From Synechococcus sp. WH 7805 (lineage in GTDB: Bacteria > Cyanobacteriota > Cyanobacteriia > PCC-6307 > Cyanobiaceae), in contig NZ_CH724168.1 in NCBI RefSeq assembly GCF_000153285.1, positions 1,608,333 through 1,672,332 of the forward strand: a DNA stretch of 64,000 bases, in the 5' to 3' direction. Positions 1-9,465 of the stretch are shown piece by piece. A program made the translations under genes and the position numbers. The notes below the pieces were generated by a model. It ran no database searches, was not told where the DNA came from, and saw nothing but the letters and a program-made list of their open reading frames with translations. How positions within the stretch are numbered: the stretch's first letter is position 1; the number at the start of each line of letters is the position of its first letter.

Positions 1-1035
1 GTTGCTGTTTACAACCACTACAAACGCCTGGCGTGGCAAGGCGATGGCAAAGGCGAAACGGAAGAAACCGCCACCCGTCTGCACAAATCCAACATCCTTC
101 TAATCGGGCCGACTGGCTGCGGCAAAACCCTCCTGGCTCAGACGCTGGCAGAGATGTTGGATGTGCCCTTCGCCGTGGCCGACGCCACCACCCTCACCGA
201 GGCCGGTTATGTGGGCGAAGACGTGGAAAACATCCTGTTGCGGTTGCTGCAGAAGGCCGACATGGATGTGGAGCTTGCTCAGAGGGGCATCATCTACATC
301 GATGAAATCGACAAGATCGCCCGTAAGAGCGAGAACCCGTCCATTACCCGGGATGTTTCGGGCGAAGGGGTTCAGCAAGCGCTTTTAAAAATGCTGGAAG
401 GCACCGTGGCCAACGTTCCCCCCCAAGGTGGCCGCAAGCATCCATACCAGGACTGCATCCAGATCGATACCAGCCAGATCCTGTTCATCTGCGGCGGAGC
501 CTTCGTCGGGCTCGATGACGTGGTGCAGAAGCGTATGGGCCGCAATGCCATCGGCTTCGTACCCGCCGATGGCCGAGGGCGCGGGAAAGCAACCCGTGAC
601 CTGCAGGCTGCTCAGGTGCTGCGCCATCTCGAGCCCGATGATCTTGTGCGCTACGGGCTCATTCCGGAGTTCATCGGCCGCATGCCTGTGAGCGCCGTGC
701 TCGAGCCCCTTGATGAACACGCTCTTGAATCCATTCTCACCGAACCAAGGGACGCCCTGGTGAAGCAATTCAGAACCCTGCTGAGCATGGACAACGTTCA
801 ACTGGAATTTGAACCCAGAGCGATTGAAGCCATCGCCCAGGAAGCCCATCGACGCAAGACTGGAGCCCGTGCCCTGAGGGGGATTGTGGAAGAGCTGATG
901 CTCGATTTGATGTACGAACTGCCCTCAAGCAAAAACGTGTCATCGTTCACCATCACACGCGCCATGGTGGAAGAACACACCGGAGGCAAGGTGTTGCCTC
1001 TTCCCGGTAGCGAGCGGCAACAAGAATCCGCCTGA
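1..1035 (+). CDS. clpX: ClpX, ATP-binding subunit of Clp protease (5' end outside window)
   Basis: AAA+ unfoldase that recognises substrates and feeds them to ClpP. The frame is open from base 1, so the N-terminal zinc-binding domain lies outside the window; 344 residues remain. Visible are the Walker A loop GPTGCGKT (about residue 37 of the fragment), the pore-region motif GYVGEDVE, Walker B YIDEID, and the sensor-2 motif TGARALRG near the C-terminus, followed by the usual short tail. It is read toward the LRAT-like gene 7 bases downstream and dnaX. Family assignment is certain; only the start is missing. Confidence 0.97.
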   Translation, partial: VAVYNHYKRLAWQGDGKGETEETATRLHKSNILLIGPTGCGKTLLAQTLAEMLDVPFAVADATTLTEAGYVGEDVENILLRLLQKADMDVELAQRGIIYIDEIDKIARKSENPSITRDVSGEGVQQALLKMLEGTVANVPPQGGRKHPYQDCIQIDTSQILFICGGAFVGLDDVVQKRMGRNAIGFVPADGRGRGKATRDLQAAQVLRHLEPDDLVRYGLIPEFIGRMPVSAVLEPLDEHALESILTEPRDALVKQFRTLLSMDNVQLEFEPRAIEAIAQEAHRRKTGARALRGIVEELMLDLMYELPSSKNVSSFTITRAMVEEHTGGKVLPLPGSERQQESA

Positions 1036-1042
1036 GGCCAGC

Positions 1043-1717
1043 ATGGCCGCTGCCGACCATCTTCGGGTGCCCCGCCAGCACGGACTCTTTCTCCACCACG
1101 GCATCGATCTGGGCGACGGCAGCGTCGCCCACTATCTCGAGGGGCGGGAGATCCTGCGCAGTCCGCTTGAGGAGTTCAGCCGCGGCCAGGAGGTGAGCGT
1201 CGTCAGTCACGATCAAGCCTCTCCAGCCGGAGTCACCCTGCGCCGGGCGATGAGTCGTATCGGCGAGCAGAACTACAACCTGCTCTTCAACAACTGCGAG
1301 CATTTCGCCAACTGGTGCAAAACAGGCCGGCATCGCAGTGGACAGGTGGAGGACTGGCTGCACACCGGCAGCCTCGGCGCCCTCGCCCTCGGTCAACTGA
1401 TGCCCGCTGCACTGCTCACCGGGCTGGGCCTGCTGCTCCGAAAAGGTCTGATCGACGAGGCCTCGAAGGAACGAGCCCGTCAGGGACTGGTGCAGCTCCA
1501 GCGCCTGCGTCAGACCCTGCTTGAGAAGCTGGAGTCCACCCTTGAGCAGGCGGAGGTCTGGCTGAAAGGCATGCCAGGCCAGGGTGCAGATGACCGCCTG
1601 GATCGCCGTGGACGCCAGCTGCTGCTCACCGGACGCACCATCGCCGACGAACTGGCTGCTGTGGAAGACCTGGAAAACCGCATCAGAACTCTCTTAGAGA
1701 GCCAGCCTGAAATCTAG
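1043..1717 (+). CDS. LRAT-domain (NlpC/P60-like) protein
   Basis: 224-residue protein with the hallmarks of the lecithin:retinol acyltransferase fold: a histidine in an HHGIDLGDG segment (about residue 18), a second histidine in VAHYLEG, and the NNCEHFANW motif with a putative nucleophilic cysteine near residue 84. Bacterial relatives are thiol acyltransferases or hydrolases, mostly of unknown substrate. A hydrophobic stretch follows (about residues 110-130), then a charged helical tail that may be a coiled coil. It starts 7 bases after clpX and ends 27 bases before dnaX, so it is probably cotranscribed. Biological role unknown; the domain call rests on the NCEHF motif and the spaced histidines. 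Confidence 0.8.
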   Translation: MAAADHLRVPRQHGLFLHHGIDLGDGSVAHYLEGREILRSPLEEFSRGQEVSVVSHDQASPAGVTLRRAMSRIGEQNYNLLFNNCEHFANWCKTGRHRSGQVEDWLHTGSLGALALGQLMPAALLTGLGLLLRKGLIDEASKERARQGLVQLQRLRQTLLEKLESTLEQAEVWLKGMPGQGADDRLDRRGRQLLLTGRTIADELAAVEDLENRIRTLLESQPEI

Positions 1718-1744
1718 GTAGCCTCAGCATCCCGCTGGCAGTGC

Positions 1745-3508
1745 ATGAGTCAGGCTTACCAGCCACTGCATCACAAATACAGGCCCCAGCGTCTCGATCA
1801 ACTGGTGGGGCAGGAGGCGATTGCCGCGACCCTTGGCCACGCCCTGCGGTCGGGACGCATCGCCCCGGCCTATCTGTTCAGCGGGCCCAGGGGCACCGGC
1901 AAAACCTCCAGCGCTCGGATCCTGGCCCGCTCCCTCAACTGCCTCAACAGTGAGGGGCCCACACCGGAACCCTGCGGCCACTGCGAGCTATGCACCACGA
2001 TTGCAGCCGGCACGGCCCTCGATGTCATCGAGATCGATGCGGCCTCGAACACAGGCGTGGACAACATCCGCGATCTGATCGAACGCTCCCGCTTTGCCCC
2101 GGTGCAGGCGCGCTGGAAGGTGTACGTGGTGGATGAATGCCACATGCTCTCCACAGCGGCCTTCAACGCCCTTCTCAAAACTCTCGAGGAACCGCCGCCG
2201 CAGGTGGTGTTTGTGCTGGCCACAACCGACCCGCAACGGGTGCTGCCCACGATCCTCAGCCGCTGTCAGCGTTTCGACTTCCGGCGCATTCCCCTGGAGG
2301 CGCTTGAACGGCATCTCACCTGGATTGCAGAGCAGGAAACCATCCCGATCCAGCCCGAAGCCCTGCATGTGGTGGCCCAACGGGCACAAGGAGGCCTGCG
2401 TGATGCCGAAAGCCTGCTGGATCAACTCAGCCTTCTGCCCGGACCGATTCAGGCCGATGCGGTGTGGGATCTGCTGGGTGCCGTGCCCGAACAGGAATTG
2501 CTGGCGCTGGTGACGGCCATGAGCAGCGGCGAACCGGTAGCCCTGCTGGAAGCCACCCGAACCCTGCTGGACCGTGGTCGCGATGCTGGCTCCGTGCTGC
2601 AGGGCCTTGCAGGAATCCTGCGCGATCTGGTGCTGATGGCTGCAGCTCCGGACCGGCCGGAACTCACCAGCGTGTCGCCCCAGTTCCGCGACCAGCTGCC
2701 AGAGCTGGCCAAAGCGATCGGCCGCAGCCGCTTGCTGCAGTGGCAATCCCAACTGCGCGGGACGGAGCAACAACTGCGCCAGAGCGTGCAACCCCGGCTC
2801 TGGCTGGAGGTGCTGCTGCTGGGGTTGCTCTCAGAGCCCACTGCCCCCCAAGCCACCGTCCCAACCTCCCGTCAGCCCCCTCGTCCATCCCCCGCAACTG
2901 CGGACCCAACCCCGCCAGCGCCAGCGCAGGCCTCTACACCAGCTCCCATCAGCCTTCCGGACACCAGCACCCCGGCAGCAGAGCCTGCAGTGGCAGCAAG
3001 CCCATCGCCTCCTCAAGATCTCAAAGAGCTCTGGCAACAGATCCTGGCTGGCCTGGAACTGCCTTCCACGCGCATGTTGCTGTCCCAACAGGCCGAGCTG
3101 GTGAGGCTGGACAATCACCGCGCCGTGGTGCAGGTGGCCGGCAACTGGATGGGCATGGTGCAAAGCCGCGTGGCCTTGCTGGAGCAGGCCATCGCCCGGG
3201 CTGTTGGCGGCAGCCGCCAACTCGTGCTGGAGAGCCATGGGGGGGCTGCACCAATGGCCGCCACGCCGGCACCAGCACCGACTCCCACACCAGTTCCAGT
3301 TCCAGTTCCAGCAATCACGAGCAGCGAAGCGCAATTGCCGCCGCGACCGGTAGCCGCACCACCAACACCGACATCGGCTCCTGCCCCAAAGCCGGAATCC
3401 GACCCCCCACCTGCACAGCGACAGGAACCATCCGTGCTGGATGACAAAGCCAAGCGCCTGGCTGATTTCTTCAACGGTCAGGTGCTGAACGTGGATCTGG
3501 AGACTTGA
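1745..3508 (+). CDS. dnaX: DNA polymerase III subunit gamma/tau
   Basis: Clamp-loader ATPase of the replicative polymerase, 587 residues. The AAA+ part has Walker A GPRGTGKTSS (about residue 47), the four-cysteine zinc module (CLNSEGPTPEPCGHCELC, about 65-85), Walker B VVDECHML and the SRC arginine-finger motif (about 171). Residues about 365-430 and 495-565 are Pro/Ala/Thr-rich linkers with repeated Pro-Val dipeptides, flanking a helical tau-like C-terminal domain. I saw no A AAA AAG-type slippery heptamer that would make a short gamma form. The ATG at 1745 is preceded by a 27-base gap after the LRAT-like gene. Confidence 0.96.
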   Translation: MSQAYQPLHHKYRPQRLDQLVGQEAIAATLGHALRSGRIAPAYLFSGPRGTGKTSSARILARSLNCLNSEGPTPEPCGHCELCTTIAAGTALDVIEIDAASNTGVDNIRDLIERSRFAPVQARWKVYVVDECHMLSTAAFNALLKTLEEPPPQVVFVLATTDPQRVLPTILSRCQRFDFRRIPLEALERHLTWIAEQETIPIQPEALHVVAQRAQGGLRDAESLLDQLSLLPGPIQADAVWDLLGAVPEQELLALVTAMSSGEPVALLEATRTLLDRGRDAGSVLQGLAGILRDLVLMAAAPDRPELTSVSPQFRDQLPELAKAIGRSRLLQWQSQLRGTEQQLRQSVQPRLWLEVLLLGLLSEPTAPQATVPTSRQPPRPSPATADPTPPAPAQASTPAPISLPDTSTPAAEPAVAASPSPPQDLKELWQQILAGLELPSTRMLLSQQAELVRLDNHRAVVQVAGNWMGMVQSRVALLEQAIARAVGGSRQLVLESHGGAAPMAATPAPAPTPTPVPVPVPAITSSEAQLPPRPVAAPPTPTSAPAPKPESDPPPAQRQEPSVLDDKAKRLADFFNGQVLNVDLET

Positions 3509-3523
3509 TCCACCTGAACAGCC

Positions 3524-4858
3524 TCAGGCTTGAACCGCTTCCTCCTGGCCGCGGTGGCTCGTCTTCGCCCACACCAACCGTTTGGGACGGAGAGCCATAC
3601 GCAGAGTGACCCAGGGGATCACCACAAACCAGTGGCTGAGATAAGCAATACCAAGCAACAGGTTGAATAGATCTGGCTGAGGAAGATCAGGACCATCGCT
3701 GGCCCTGCGGCATCCCCGCCAATAGGCCACACCCGACACACCGAAGGCGACGATCGAGAGAGGCCAGTACGCCGGTGAGGTTCTGCTCAGCACACTGGTA
3801 ATCAGATCCGACCAGGACACCACGGGGAGGGCGTACTGGAGAAGAAAGAAGCTGGCGAGATCGCGGCGCTGGGCCAGGGTGAGTCGGGATGAAAGCAAAC
3901 CCGGCCAGTAATCCAGAAAACGCTGCAACCCCCCCTCGGCCCAACGTTGACGCTGTTTCCAGAGAGCCTGGAGTGTTTCAACCGCTTCTTCCTGGACCGG
4001 TGGATTCCAGAGGATGCCGATGCGAGCCTCATGCAGCAGCAGTCGGAAGCTCAGATCCAGATCGTCGGTAACCGTTTCCTCGTTGAATCCGCCGCAGGCC
4101 TCCAGCAGATCCCGGCGCAGAAGCTGACCATTTCCCCGCAGTTCCGCCACCCCACCACCGGCAAGACGTCCCTGCTGAATCTGGGAATCGAAGGCCATTT
4201 CCATGGCCTGCACTCTGGTCAGCCAGTTGTCCTCGGGATTGTTGACGGCCTTGCGCATCTGTACAGCCGACCAACCCCCGCCGCTGGCAAAGGGGATGAG
4301 CCGCTCGAGCTGATCTTCCGCGAGCTGGGCATCGGCATCAAGAATCAGCAACCACTCCCCCTGCGTTTGAGCCAGGGCTGCATTGAGGGCACCGGATTTC
4401 CCTCCACCGGCATTGCGGGGCCGGCGGATCACCCGCAGGGCTGGGAAGCGATCCTGCAGCACAGCCAATCGGTCGGGCGTGCGGTCTTCGCTGCCGTCAT
4501 CCACAACGCACAGGCTGAGGCGATCAGCGGGGTAGCGCAGCGCACTCAAACGTTCTACGAGTCGGGTGACGACCGCCTCCTCATCCCTGGCAGCCACAAC
4601 CACATCAACAGAAGGCCAACAGGCCGTTGCCGCATCTGGCAAATCAGAACTATCGGAAACGGTCTCAGAACCATCAGCAGACGCGGCCCTGCGAAGCACT
4701 GTTCGGAGGCCGTAGCCACCAAGCACGATCGCGAGGGTGAGTGCTGGGAGGAGACTTCGACTCGGATCCAGCCAATGGGGTGCCGCTCCGGCCCAGCCGC
4801 AGGCAACAAGAAAGACAGCCGTCTTGCCGCGTCGGTGATCCCCTGTGCCTGCGGCCAC
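3524..4858 (-). CDS. Membrane glycosyltransferase family 2
   Basis: GT2 enzyme predicted to polymerise or transfer sugars at the inner membrane. Visible motifs are an N-terminal hydrophobic helix, VVAARDEE, the nucleotide-binding CVVDDGSEDRT, the metal-binding LILDADAQL, and RQRWAEGG, equivalent to the Q-x-x-R-W motif of processive synthases. Several hydrophobic helices follow in the C-terminal third. The frame is open to 4987, but that would overlap the upstream SpoIID-like gene by about 97 bases. I prefer the GTG at 4858, which has a purine-rich GGGGAAGGGGG stretch just upstream and gives 444 residues. The sugar product cannot be read from the sequence. Confidence 0.85.
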   Translation of the reverse strand: MAAGTGDHRRGKTAVFLVACGWAGAAPHWLDPSRSLLPALTLAIVLGGYGLRTVLRRAASADGSETVSDSSDLPDAATACWPSVDVVVAARDEEAVVTRLVERLSALRYPADRLSLCVVDDGSEDRTPDRLAVLQDRFPALRVIRRPRNAGGGKSGALNAALAQTQGEWLLILDADAQLAEDQLERLIPFASGGGWSAVQMRKAVNNPEDNWLTRVQAMEMAFDSQIQQGRLAGGGVAELRGNGQLLRRDLLEACGGFNEETVTDDLDLSFRLLLHEARIGILWNPPVQEEAVETLQALWKQRQRWAEGGLQRFLDYWPGLLSSRLTLAQRRDLASFFLLQYALPVVSWSDLITSVLSRTSPAYWPLSIVAFGVSGVAYWRGCRRASDGPDLPQPDLFNLLLGIAYLSHWFVVIPWVTLRMALRPKRLVWAKTSHRGQEEAVQA

Positions 4859-4890
4859 GCCCCCTTCCCCGACCTCAATTGCCTCGAACT

Positions 4891-6468
4891 TTAAGGGGCT
4901 TGAACAGAAGGAGTCGCCGGTTTCGGCCTGAGTGGCTCTAGGAGAGTTCCGGGGTAGTAATACTGAAGGATGCGCTGAGCATTCCAACCGCGGCCAGCCA
5001 GATCAATGGCCCCGGCCTGCGAGAGGCCGACACCATGACCGAATCCACCGCCCTGAAATTGCCAAACATCAGGTCCATCAGGCTGAAGCACAAACAGGGT
5101 GCTGGGTAGGCGGCGCAACGTGCGTCGGATCGCATCGAGGCGTAAAACCACAGGTGACGCACCCCCGTCTCGCTCAATCAGTAGGGTCAGAACGCGTCCG
5201 CTGGGGCCCCGGTTTTTCACACTGACTGCGGAGGGAAGAGCGTTGCCCTTGCCAGCGGCCGCCAGTGCTTGGGCCAGTTGGCTAGCCGAATAAGTGCGGG
5301 TCCAGCGGAAGCGTGGATGACCAGAGCCATAAGCCCCATCCCGGCGCTGCAGGAGCGCTTTCACACCCTCCGACGACTGCAGCGGCAGCATCGTGGAATC
5401 GCGCCAGGCCTGAGATCCATCCAGTTGCACGCGCACATAGGGCAGAGGGTCCATCGCCCAGGCTTCTTCTCCGCTGGCACTGATGCCGCCATTGGTGGCG
5501 TGATACACCGCATGGATGGGTTCGCCCTCCCAGCGGAGCACCTCACCGGATGTCGTACGGATGGCCTCGCGAACCGAGGCTGAAGCCTGCCGCGGATCGC
5601 TGTAGACCTGGCACTGGGTATCACTGCAGAGGTGATACCCGTCAATCGCGAATCGATGGCTATTGGCCAGGGCCCAGGTCCGGGCAAGAACCGCTTGGGC
5701 CTGAAGCGCTGCAGCGGGAGAGCCTGCGCCGATCTCATGGGGCACCACGCCCTCCAGGTAACGCTCCAAAGGGACCTGCTCCAGCAAGGTCCAGCTGCCA
5801 TAAGCATCGGCCTGCAGTCGGAAAGGTCCACGCATCACACCGCCCTGCCAACGCAGTCCAGTCGGAGCTTGAACCTGCAGAGGTCCCTGGAGCGTGCGGC
5901 CACCATCAGTCCCCTCCAACACGGGTCGAACCACGGCCGCAATCGTGATGGTGACATCACGCAAGGCCACACCGGACAGATCCGGCGCATCGAGCGGTGC
6001 CCACACCTCCCACTCATCGGGGTGGGCGACCTTGGCCTCCACACCTTGATCCCGCCAACGATCCGCAAGCCGCTCGGCTGATTCGAAACTGGCCAAAGGC
6101 CCTGCCACCCGTCTGGCCACGGCAAGGGGGGTCTCCAAAGGCACCAATCGCCAGCTGAAGCGCAGGGTTGGGCCATCGGCCACAACCGTTCCACTGGGAT
6201 CGAGAAGCTGCAGCGGCGCTTGGCCGGCACTGGTGAGCGTGAGCAGAGGCGCAGAACGCTGCGGACGAGTGCCGCGGCCGAGGTGATCCGCGAGCGACAC
6301 CCACAGAGTCCCCTGCCCCGCAGCGGGCGGCGCAGGCACGGAGCGATGGGTGGGAAGCACCGGAACCTTCAAGTCTGGAGGTAGGGACCTCAGGTCCTGA
6401 GCACGGCAACCGACCGTCGCGAAAACCGGCAGCACCAGCAGGTTGGCCAGAGATCTGACGCCGAACAT
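4891..6468 (-). CDS. SpoIID/LytB-domain protein
   Basis: Secreted SpoIID-family protein; family members are lytic transglycosylases or amidase activators acting on peptidoglycan. The N-terminus from the ATG at 6468 looks like a signal peptide (hydrophobic LANLLVLPVFATVGC). The SpoIID core is in the C-terminal two thirds: YLEGVVPHEIGAGSP with the putative catalytic Glu, then AVLARTWAL, YHATNGG, and the terminal GGGFGHGVGLSQAGA motif. A GTG at 6513 would add 15 residues and run into the region just upstream of rpmI, so the shorter start is preferred. The glycosyltransferase lies 32 bases downstream on the same strand. Confidence 0.85.
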   Translation of the reverse strand: MFGVRSLANLLVLPVFATVGCRAQDLRSLPPDLKVPVLPTHRSVPAPPAAGQGTLWVSLADHLGRGTRPQRSAPLLTLTSAGQAPLQLLDPSGTVVADGPTLRFSWRLVPLETPLAVARRVAGPLASFESAERLADRWRDQGVEAKVAHPDEWEVWAPLDAPDLSGVALRDVTITIAAVVRPVLEGTDGGRTLQGPLQVQAPTGLRWQGGVMRGPFRLQADAYGSWTLLEQVPLERYLEGVVPHEIGAGSPAAALQAQAVLARTWALANSHRFAIDGYHLCSDTQCQVYSDPRQASASVREAIRTTSGEVLRWEGEPIHAVYHATNGGISASGEEAWAMDPLPYVRVQLDGSQAWRDSTMLPLQSSEGVKALLQRRDGAYGSGHPRFRWTRTYSASQLAQALAAAGKGNALPSAVSVKNRGPSGRVLTLLIERDGGASPVVLRLDAIRRTLRRLPSTLFVLQPDGPDVWQFQGGGFGHGVGLSQAGAIDLAGRGWNAQRILQYYYPGTLLEPLRPKPATPSVQAP

Positions 6469-6527
6469 TTGGCTGAAGGGCGGATGAAGTTCTATTGTCT
6501 TTGTTTGTGCCACGTGCCGCCAGAGAC

Positions 6528-6725
6528 ATGCCCAAGCTCAAGACCCGCAAAGCAGCCGCCAAGCGGTTCAAGGCAACAGGCACTGGCAAGTTCCTGCGTC
6601 GGCGCGCCTTCCGCAATCACCTGCTGGATCACAAGAGCCCGAAACTGAAGCGCCACCTGGCCACCAAAGCAGTGGTTGACCGGACGGACGAAGAACGGGT
6701 GTCTCTGATGATGCCCTACGCCTAA
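6528..6725 (+). CDS. rpmI: 50S ribosomal protein L35 (bL35)
   Basis: 65-residue basic ribosomal protein beginning [15 protein letters not shown], the invariant L35 start, with the [19 protein letters not shown] core. The ATG at 6528 is chosen although the frame is open 33 bases further upstream, because family members begin at MPKLKT. It is followed 42 bases later by rplT in the usual rpmI-rplT order. Its promoter must lie in the short, divergent region shared with the SpoIID-like gene. Confidence 0.97.
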   Translation: MPKLKTRKAAAKRFKATGTGKFLRRRAFRNHLLDHKSPKLKRHLATKAVVDRTDEERVSLMMPYA

Positions 6726-6767
6726 TAGCGTCAGAGCACGATCGTTTCTTAATTACTCACCGAATCA

Positions 6768-7115
6768 ATGGCACGCGTCAAGAGAGGCAACGTCGCCCGC
6801 AAGCGTCGCAACAAGATCCTCCGCCTAGCCCGCGGTTTTCGCGGCAGCAACGGAACTTTGTTCCGAACTGCCAACCAGCGGGTGATGAAAGCCCTGTGCA
6901 ACGCCTACCGCGACCGGCGCCGGCGCAAGCGCGATTTTCGCCGTCTTTGGATTGCACGCATCAATGCGGCAGCACGTCTCAATGGTGTGAGTTACAGCCG
7001 CCTAATCGGTGGTTTAAAGCAGGCGGACGTGCGTATCAATCGCAAGATGCTGGCCCAACTCGCTGTTGCAGATCCCTCCAGCTTCGCAACTGTGGTGAAT
7101 GCCACCCAGGGTTGA
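6768..7115 (+). CDS. rplT: 50S ribosomal protein L20 (bL20)
   Basis: 115-residue L20, beginning [14 protein letters not shown], with the long arginine-rich N-terminal helix that binds 23S rRNA and the globular C-terminal domain ([16 protein letters not shown]). Full family length. It sits in the rpmI-rplT operon and is followed by a small GC hairpin (7121-7135) before the TPR gene. Confidence 0.97.
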   Translation: MARVKRGNVARKRRNKILRLARGFRGSNGTLFRTANQRVMKALCNAYRDRRRRKRDFRRLWIARINAAARLNGVSYSRLIGGLKQADVRINRKMLAQLAVADPSSFATVVNATQG

Positions 7116-7120
7116 GTAGC

Positions 7121-7135
7121 GTCCCGCCCCGGGAC
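7121..7135 (+). terminator. Short GC hairpin between rplT and the TPR gene
   Basis: Perfect inverted repeat GTCCCG-CCC-CGGGAC just after the rplT stop. The downstream bases are pyrimidine-rich (CTCTCCTTT) but there is no clean T run, so this is at best a weak terminator or an RNA 3'-end stabiliser that reduces readthrough into the following gene. Confidence 0.4.
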
Positions 7136-7149
7136 CATTGCTCTCCTTT

Positions 7150-7743
7150 ATGGAATCCCTCCTTCCGCAGACCTATCTGCTGGGCCTGATAGGCCTGCTT
7201 GCGATCGTTGCCGTTGTTGTTGGTCGCCAGCTCCTGCGCGTACGTCGCGATGAACAGAACCTCATCCGTCTCGAACAGGCGGATGCAGCTGGTTCTCGCG
7301 ATGCCGGCGATCTGTACGAGCTGGCCTCTGTTCAATTACGCAAACGCCTCTATCCACAGGCCACGGCCACCTTGCGGCAAGCCGTGAAACGACTGGGAAA
7401 CGAGCCGCAGGAAGCTCGAGCACTGATCCAAAACGCTCTTGGCTTCTCTCTGGCCGCCCAAAAGGATTTTTCAACAGCCATCAGGCATTACAAATCGGCA
7501 CTGCAAGCCAAGGCGGAATATCCCGTGGCTCTCAACAATCTGGCCTTTGCAGAAGAACGACTGCTCAACAGAGATGCGGCTTGTGAGCTGTATCGGAAGG
7601 TTCTCAGGCTCGAGCCGGACAATCAAACAGCGAAGAAGCGCCTCAAACGCTTAGAAAAAGCCGCCAAGCGTCAGCTCAGCAGCCGCTCTGAGACAACGCC
7701 GACGAACGAATCACCAGAGAGCCCGGATGGGAGGGGCTTCTGA
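7150..7743 (+). CDS. TPR protein, Ycf37-like
   Basis: 197-residue protein with one N-terminal transmembrane helix (about residues 8-27) followed by tetratricopeptide repeats (about 45-170; canonical pieces are LYELASVQLRK, ALNNLAFAEERL and ACELYRKVLRLEP). This size and layout match cyanobacterial/plastid Ycf37, a factor implicated in photosystem I assembly or stability. The call is by architecture and context, since TPRs are poorly specific. A TTG at 7138 would add four residues, and the ATG at 7150 fits the family better. The 3' end overlaps the convergent gene by 33 bases. Confidence 0.6.
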   Translation: MESLLPQTYLLGLIGLLAIVAVVVGRQLLRVRRDEQNLIRLEQADAAGSRDAGDLYELASVQLRKRLYPQATATLRQAVKRLGNEPQEARALIQNALGFSLAAQKDFSTAIRHYKSALQAKAEYPVALNNLAFAEERLLNRDAACELYRKVLRLEPDNQTAKKRLKRLEKAAKRQLSSRSETTPTNESPESPDGRGF

Positions 7744-8220
7744 AGCGGAGCAGCTGGGAGCCAGGCTGAGACTGCCGCCAAGGTTGGTGAGCCTGGGTGC
7801 TTGCCAGCTTGAAAGACTCATTCCCTGCAGTCCGAGAAAGTCACCACCAGCTTCGAGATCGTCAGCAAGCTCACCGGCCAAAGGAAGCAGATCGAGCTGG
7901 TCCGATGTGGCATTGAGATTGCCCTGCACGGGCGTGCTGACGCCAGCGATCACCATGTCACCTCGCAGATCCACCATTTGGCCGATCGGTTGCACGCTCG
8001 CCAGGGTGAGCTTCACATCAACCGTGTTGCCGGACGTGAACGACTTGTAGCTTCCGCACCATTGACGAGGCATGGTCGCTGCCAGATCGGCCGCACGCAG
8101 CACCGGATCGAACTGCTGAACAGCACCATTCAAAACCAGAGGCTCATCGAGAAGAGAGCTATCGAGAGGCAGAGACGGTTCGAAGGTCGCCGGAATCTCA
8201 ATCGGCGCGTTCATGTCCAT
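7711..8220 (-). CDS. Conserved-looking hypothetical protein
   Basis: 169 residues from the ATG at 8220. I do not recognise a named domain. The middle (about 40-130) reads as beta-rich: a WCGSYKSF segment followed by VDVKLTLASVQPIGQMVDLRG and GVSTPVQGNLNA, suggesting a small barrel or lipocalin-like sheet, but this is only inference. There is no convincing signal peptide from this start. The open frame continues upstream, but that part overlaps the divergent thiG and lacks coding character. It ends convergently inside the last 33 bases of the TPR gene. Confidence 0.6.
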   Translation of the reverse strand: MDMNAPIEIPATFEPSLPLDSSLLDEPLVLNGAVQQFDPVLRAADLAATMPRQWCGSYKSFTSGNTVDVKLTLASVQPIGQMVDLRGDMVIAGVSTPVQGNLNATSDQLDLLPLAGELADDLEAGGDFLGLQGMSLSSWQAPRLTNLGGSLSLAPSCSASEAPPIRALW

Positions 8221-8325
8221 GGTGACAGACGTGACGAGAATGATGATGGGCGCACGGTAGTGCGCTCCAGCGTTACTCGTCCGTTTTCCGCTCCGGTTCC
8301 CTAACCAGTCCCTCCATTCTTTTTC

Positions 8326-9138
8326 ATGGATTCGACCCCGACCAGTACCGACACGCTTCTGATCGGTGGCCGCCAGTTCCACAGCAGGCTGTTCACCGGC
8401 ACGGGAAAATATCCAAACCTGGCGTTGATGCAACAGAGCCTGGAGCGTTCAAATTGCGAGATGGTGACCGTGGCCGTTCGCAGAGTGCAGACGGTGGCAG
8501 CTGGGCACGCTGGTCTGATGGAGGCGATCGACTGGTCACGGATCTGGATGCTGCCCAATACCGCTGGCTGTGCGACAGCAGAGGAAGCTGTTCGAGTGGC
8601 GCGGTTGGGGCGCGAACTGGCGAAGCTCGCCGGCCAAGAAAACAACAGCTTCGTCAAGCTGGAAGTGATTCCCGACAGCCGCCACCTGCTACCGGATCCC
8701 TTCGGAACCCTGGACGCCGCTGAACAGCTGGTGAAGGAGGGATTCACGGTGCTCCCTTACATCAATGCGGATCCTTTGCTGGCCAAACGCCTCGAAGAGG
8801 TGGGATGCGCCACGGTGATGCCCCTGGGTTCTCCGATCGGATCGGGTCAGGGGTTGCGCAATGCTTCCAACATCGCTCTGATCATCGAAAACGCCTCGAT
8901 TCCCGTGGTCGTGGATGCGGGCATTGGCGTGCCTAGCGAGGCGGCCGCGGCTCTGGAGATGGGAGCAGACGCCGTTCTGGTGAACAGTGCCATCGCCCTT
9001 GCCGGTGACCCGCCTCTGATGGCCGAAGCGATGGCCTCCGCCGTCCTTGCCGGGCGCCAGGCCCATCAGGCCGGACGGCTGCCGACCAGGGCTCAGGCAT
9101 CGCCAAGCTCCCCGACCACCGGCAAGGTCAACGGCTGA
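8326..9138 (+). CDS. thiG: Thiazole synthase
   Basis: 270-residue TIM-barrel enzyme forming the thiazole phosphate of thiamine from 1-deoxy-D-xylulose 5-phosphate, dehydroglycine and ThiS-thiocarboxylate. Motifs include FTGTGKYP at the N-terminus, the MLPNTAGC segment, the Schiff-base lysine in FVKLEVI, the phosphate loop [11 protein letters not shown] and VVDAGIG. The ATG at 8326 gives a normal N-terminus. It is divergent from the hypothetical gene to its left. thiS and thiO are not in the window, although thiL is at 31.3 kb. Confidence 0.96.
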   Translation: MDSTPTSTDTLLIGGRQFHSRLFTGTGKYPNLALMQQSLERSNCEMVTVAVRRVQTVAAGHAGLMEAIDWSRIWMLPNTAGCATAEEAVRVARLGRELAKLAGQENNSFVKLEVIPDSRHLLPDPFGTLDAAEQLVKEGFTVLPYINADPLLAKRLEEVGCATVMPLGSPIGSGQGLRNASNIALIIENASIPVVVDAGIGVPSEAAAALEMGADAVLVNSAIALAGDPPLMAEAMASAVLAGRQAHQAGRLPTRAQASPSSPTTGKVNG

Positions 9139-9239
9139 AGCATCTGTTAAGACAAATCAAGGCCTATGACGCTGCATTGAGGTACGAGGACACACCGCGA
9201 CCAATTCCATAAGTTCCGGATCAGTTTCCGAGAAATTGC

Positions 9240-9407
9240 ATGCAGGTCACTCAAGAGGACGGAGGTCGTCTCAATGCATTCGCCAAAGAACCTCGGATGG
9301 AAATATTGAGCGAGGAAGCCAGACACAGCAACGGCTCCCGGCTGGCGATGATCGGTGGCTCCCTGCTCGTGGCCGTCCTGATGGCTTTCGCTGTGGCGAT
9401 CAGCTGA
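9240..9407 (+). CDS. ssl1498-family light-harvesting-like small membrane protein
   Basis: 55-residue gene. The N-terminus has the motif EDGGRLNAFAKEPRM, matching the E-x-G-G-x-L-N-x-F-A-K-E-P signature of the cyanobacterial ssl1498-type, Hlip-like family. A single C-terminal transmembrane helix follows (about residues 34-54, LAMIGGSLLVAVLMAF). Relatives are small thylakoid proteins linked to photosystem or pigment biogenesis; the exact role here is not readable. It lies alone between thiG and sqdB, so it probably has its own promoter in the 100 bases upstream. Confidence 0.8.
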   Translation: MQVTQEDGGRLNAFAKEPRMEILSEEARHSNGSRLAMIGGSLLVAVLMAFAVAIS

Positions 9408-9465
9408 AAAGCCTGTAGTAGCTTGCCTCAGATTGGCGGCTCGCACGCTTCAGCAGGAGTTTGAG

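Noticed and set aside
1745-3508. Programmed frameshift or intein in dnaX
   Set aside because: No A AAA AAG-type slippery site was seen and the frame is continuous at normal length, without intein splice motifs.
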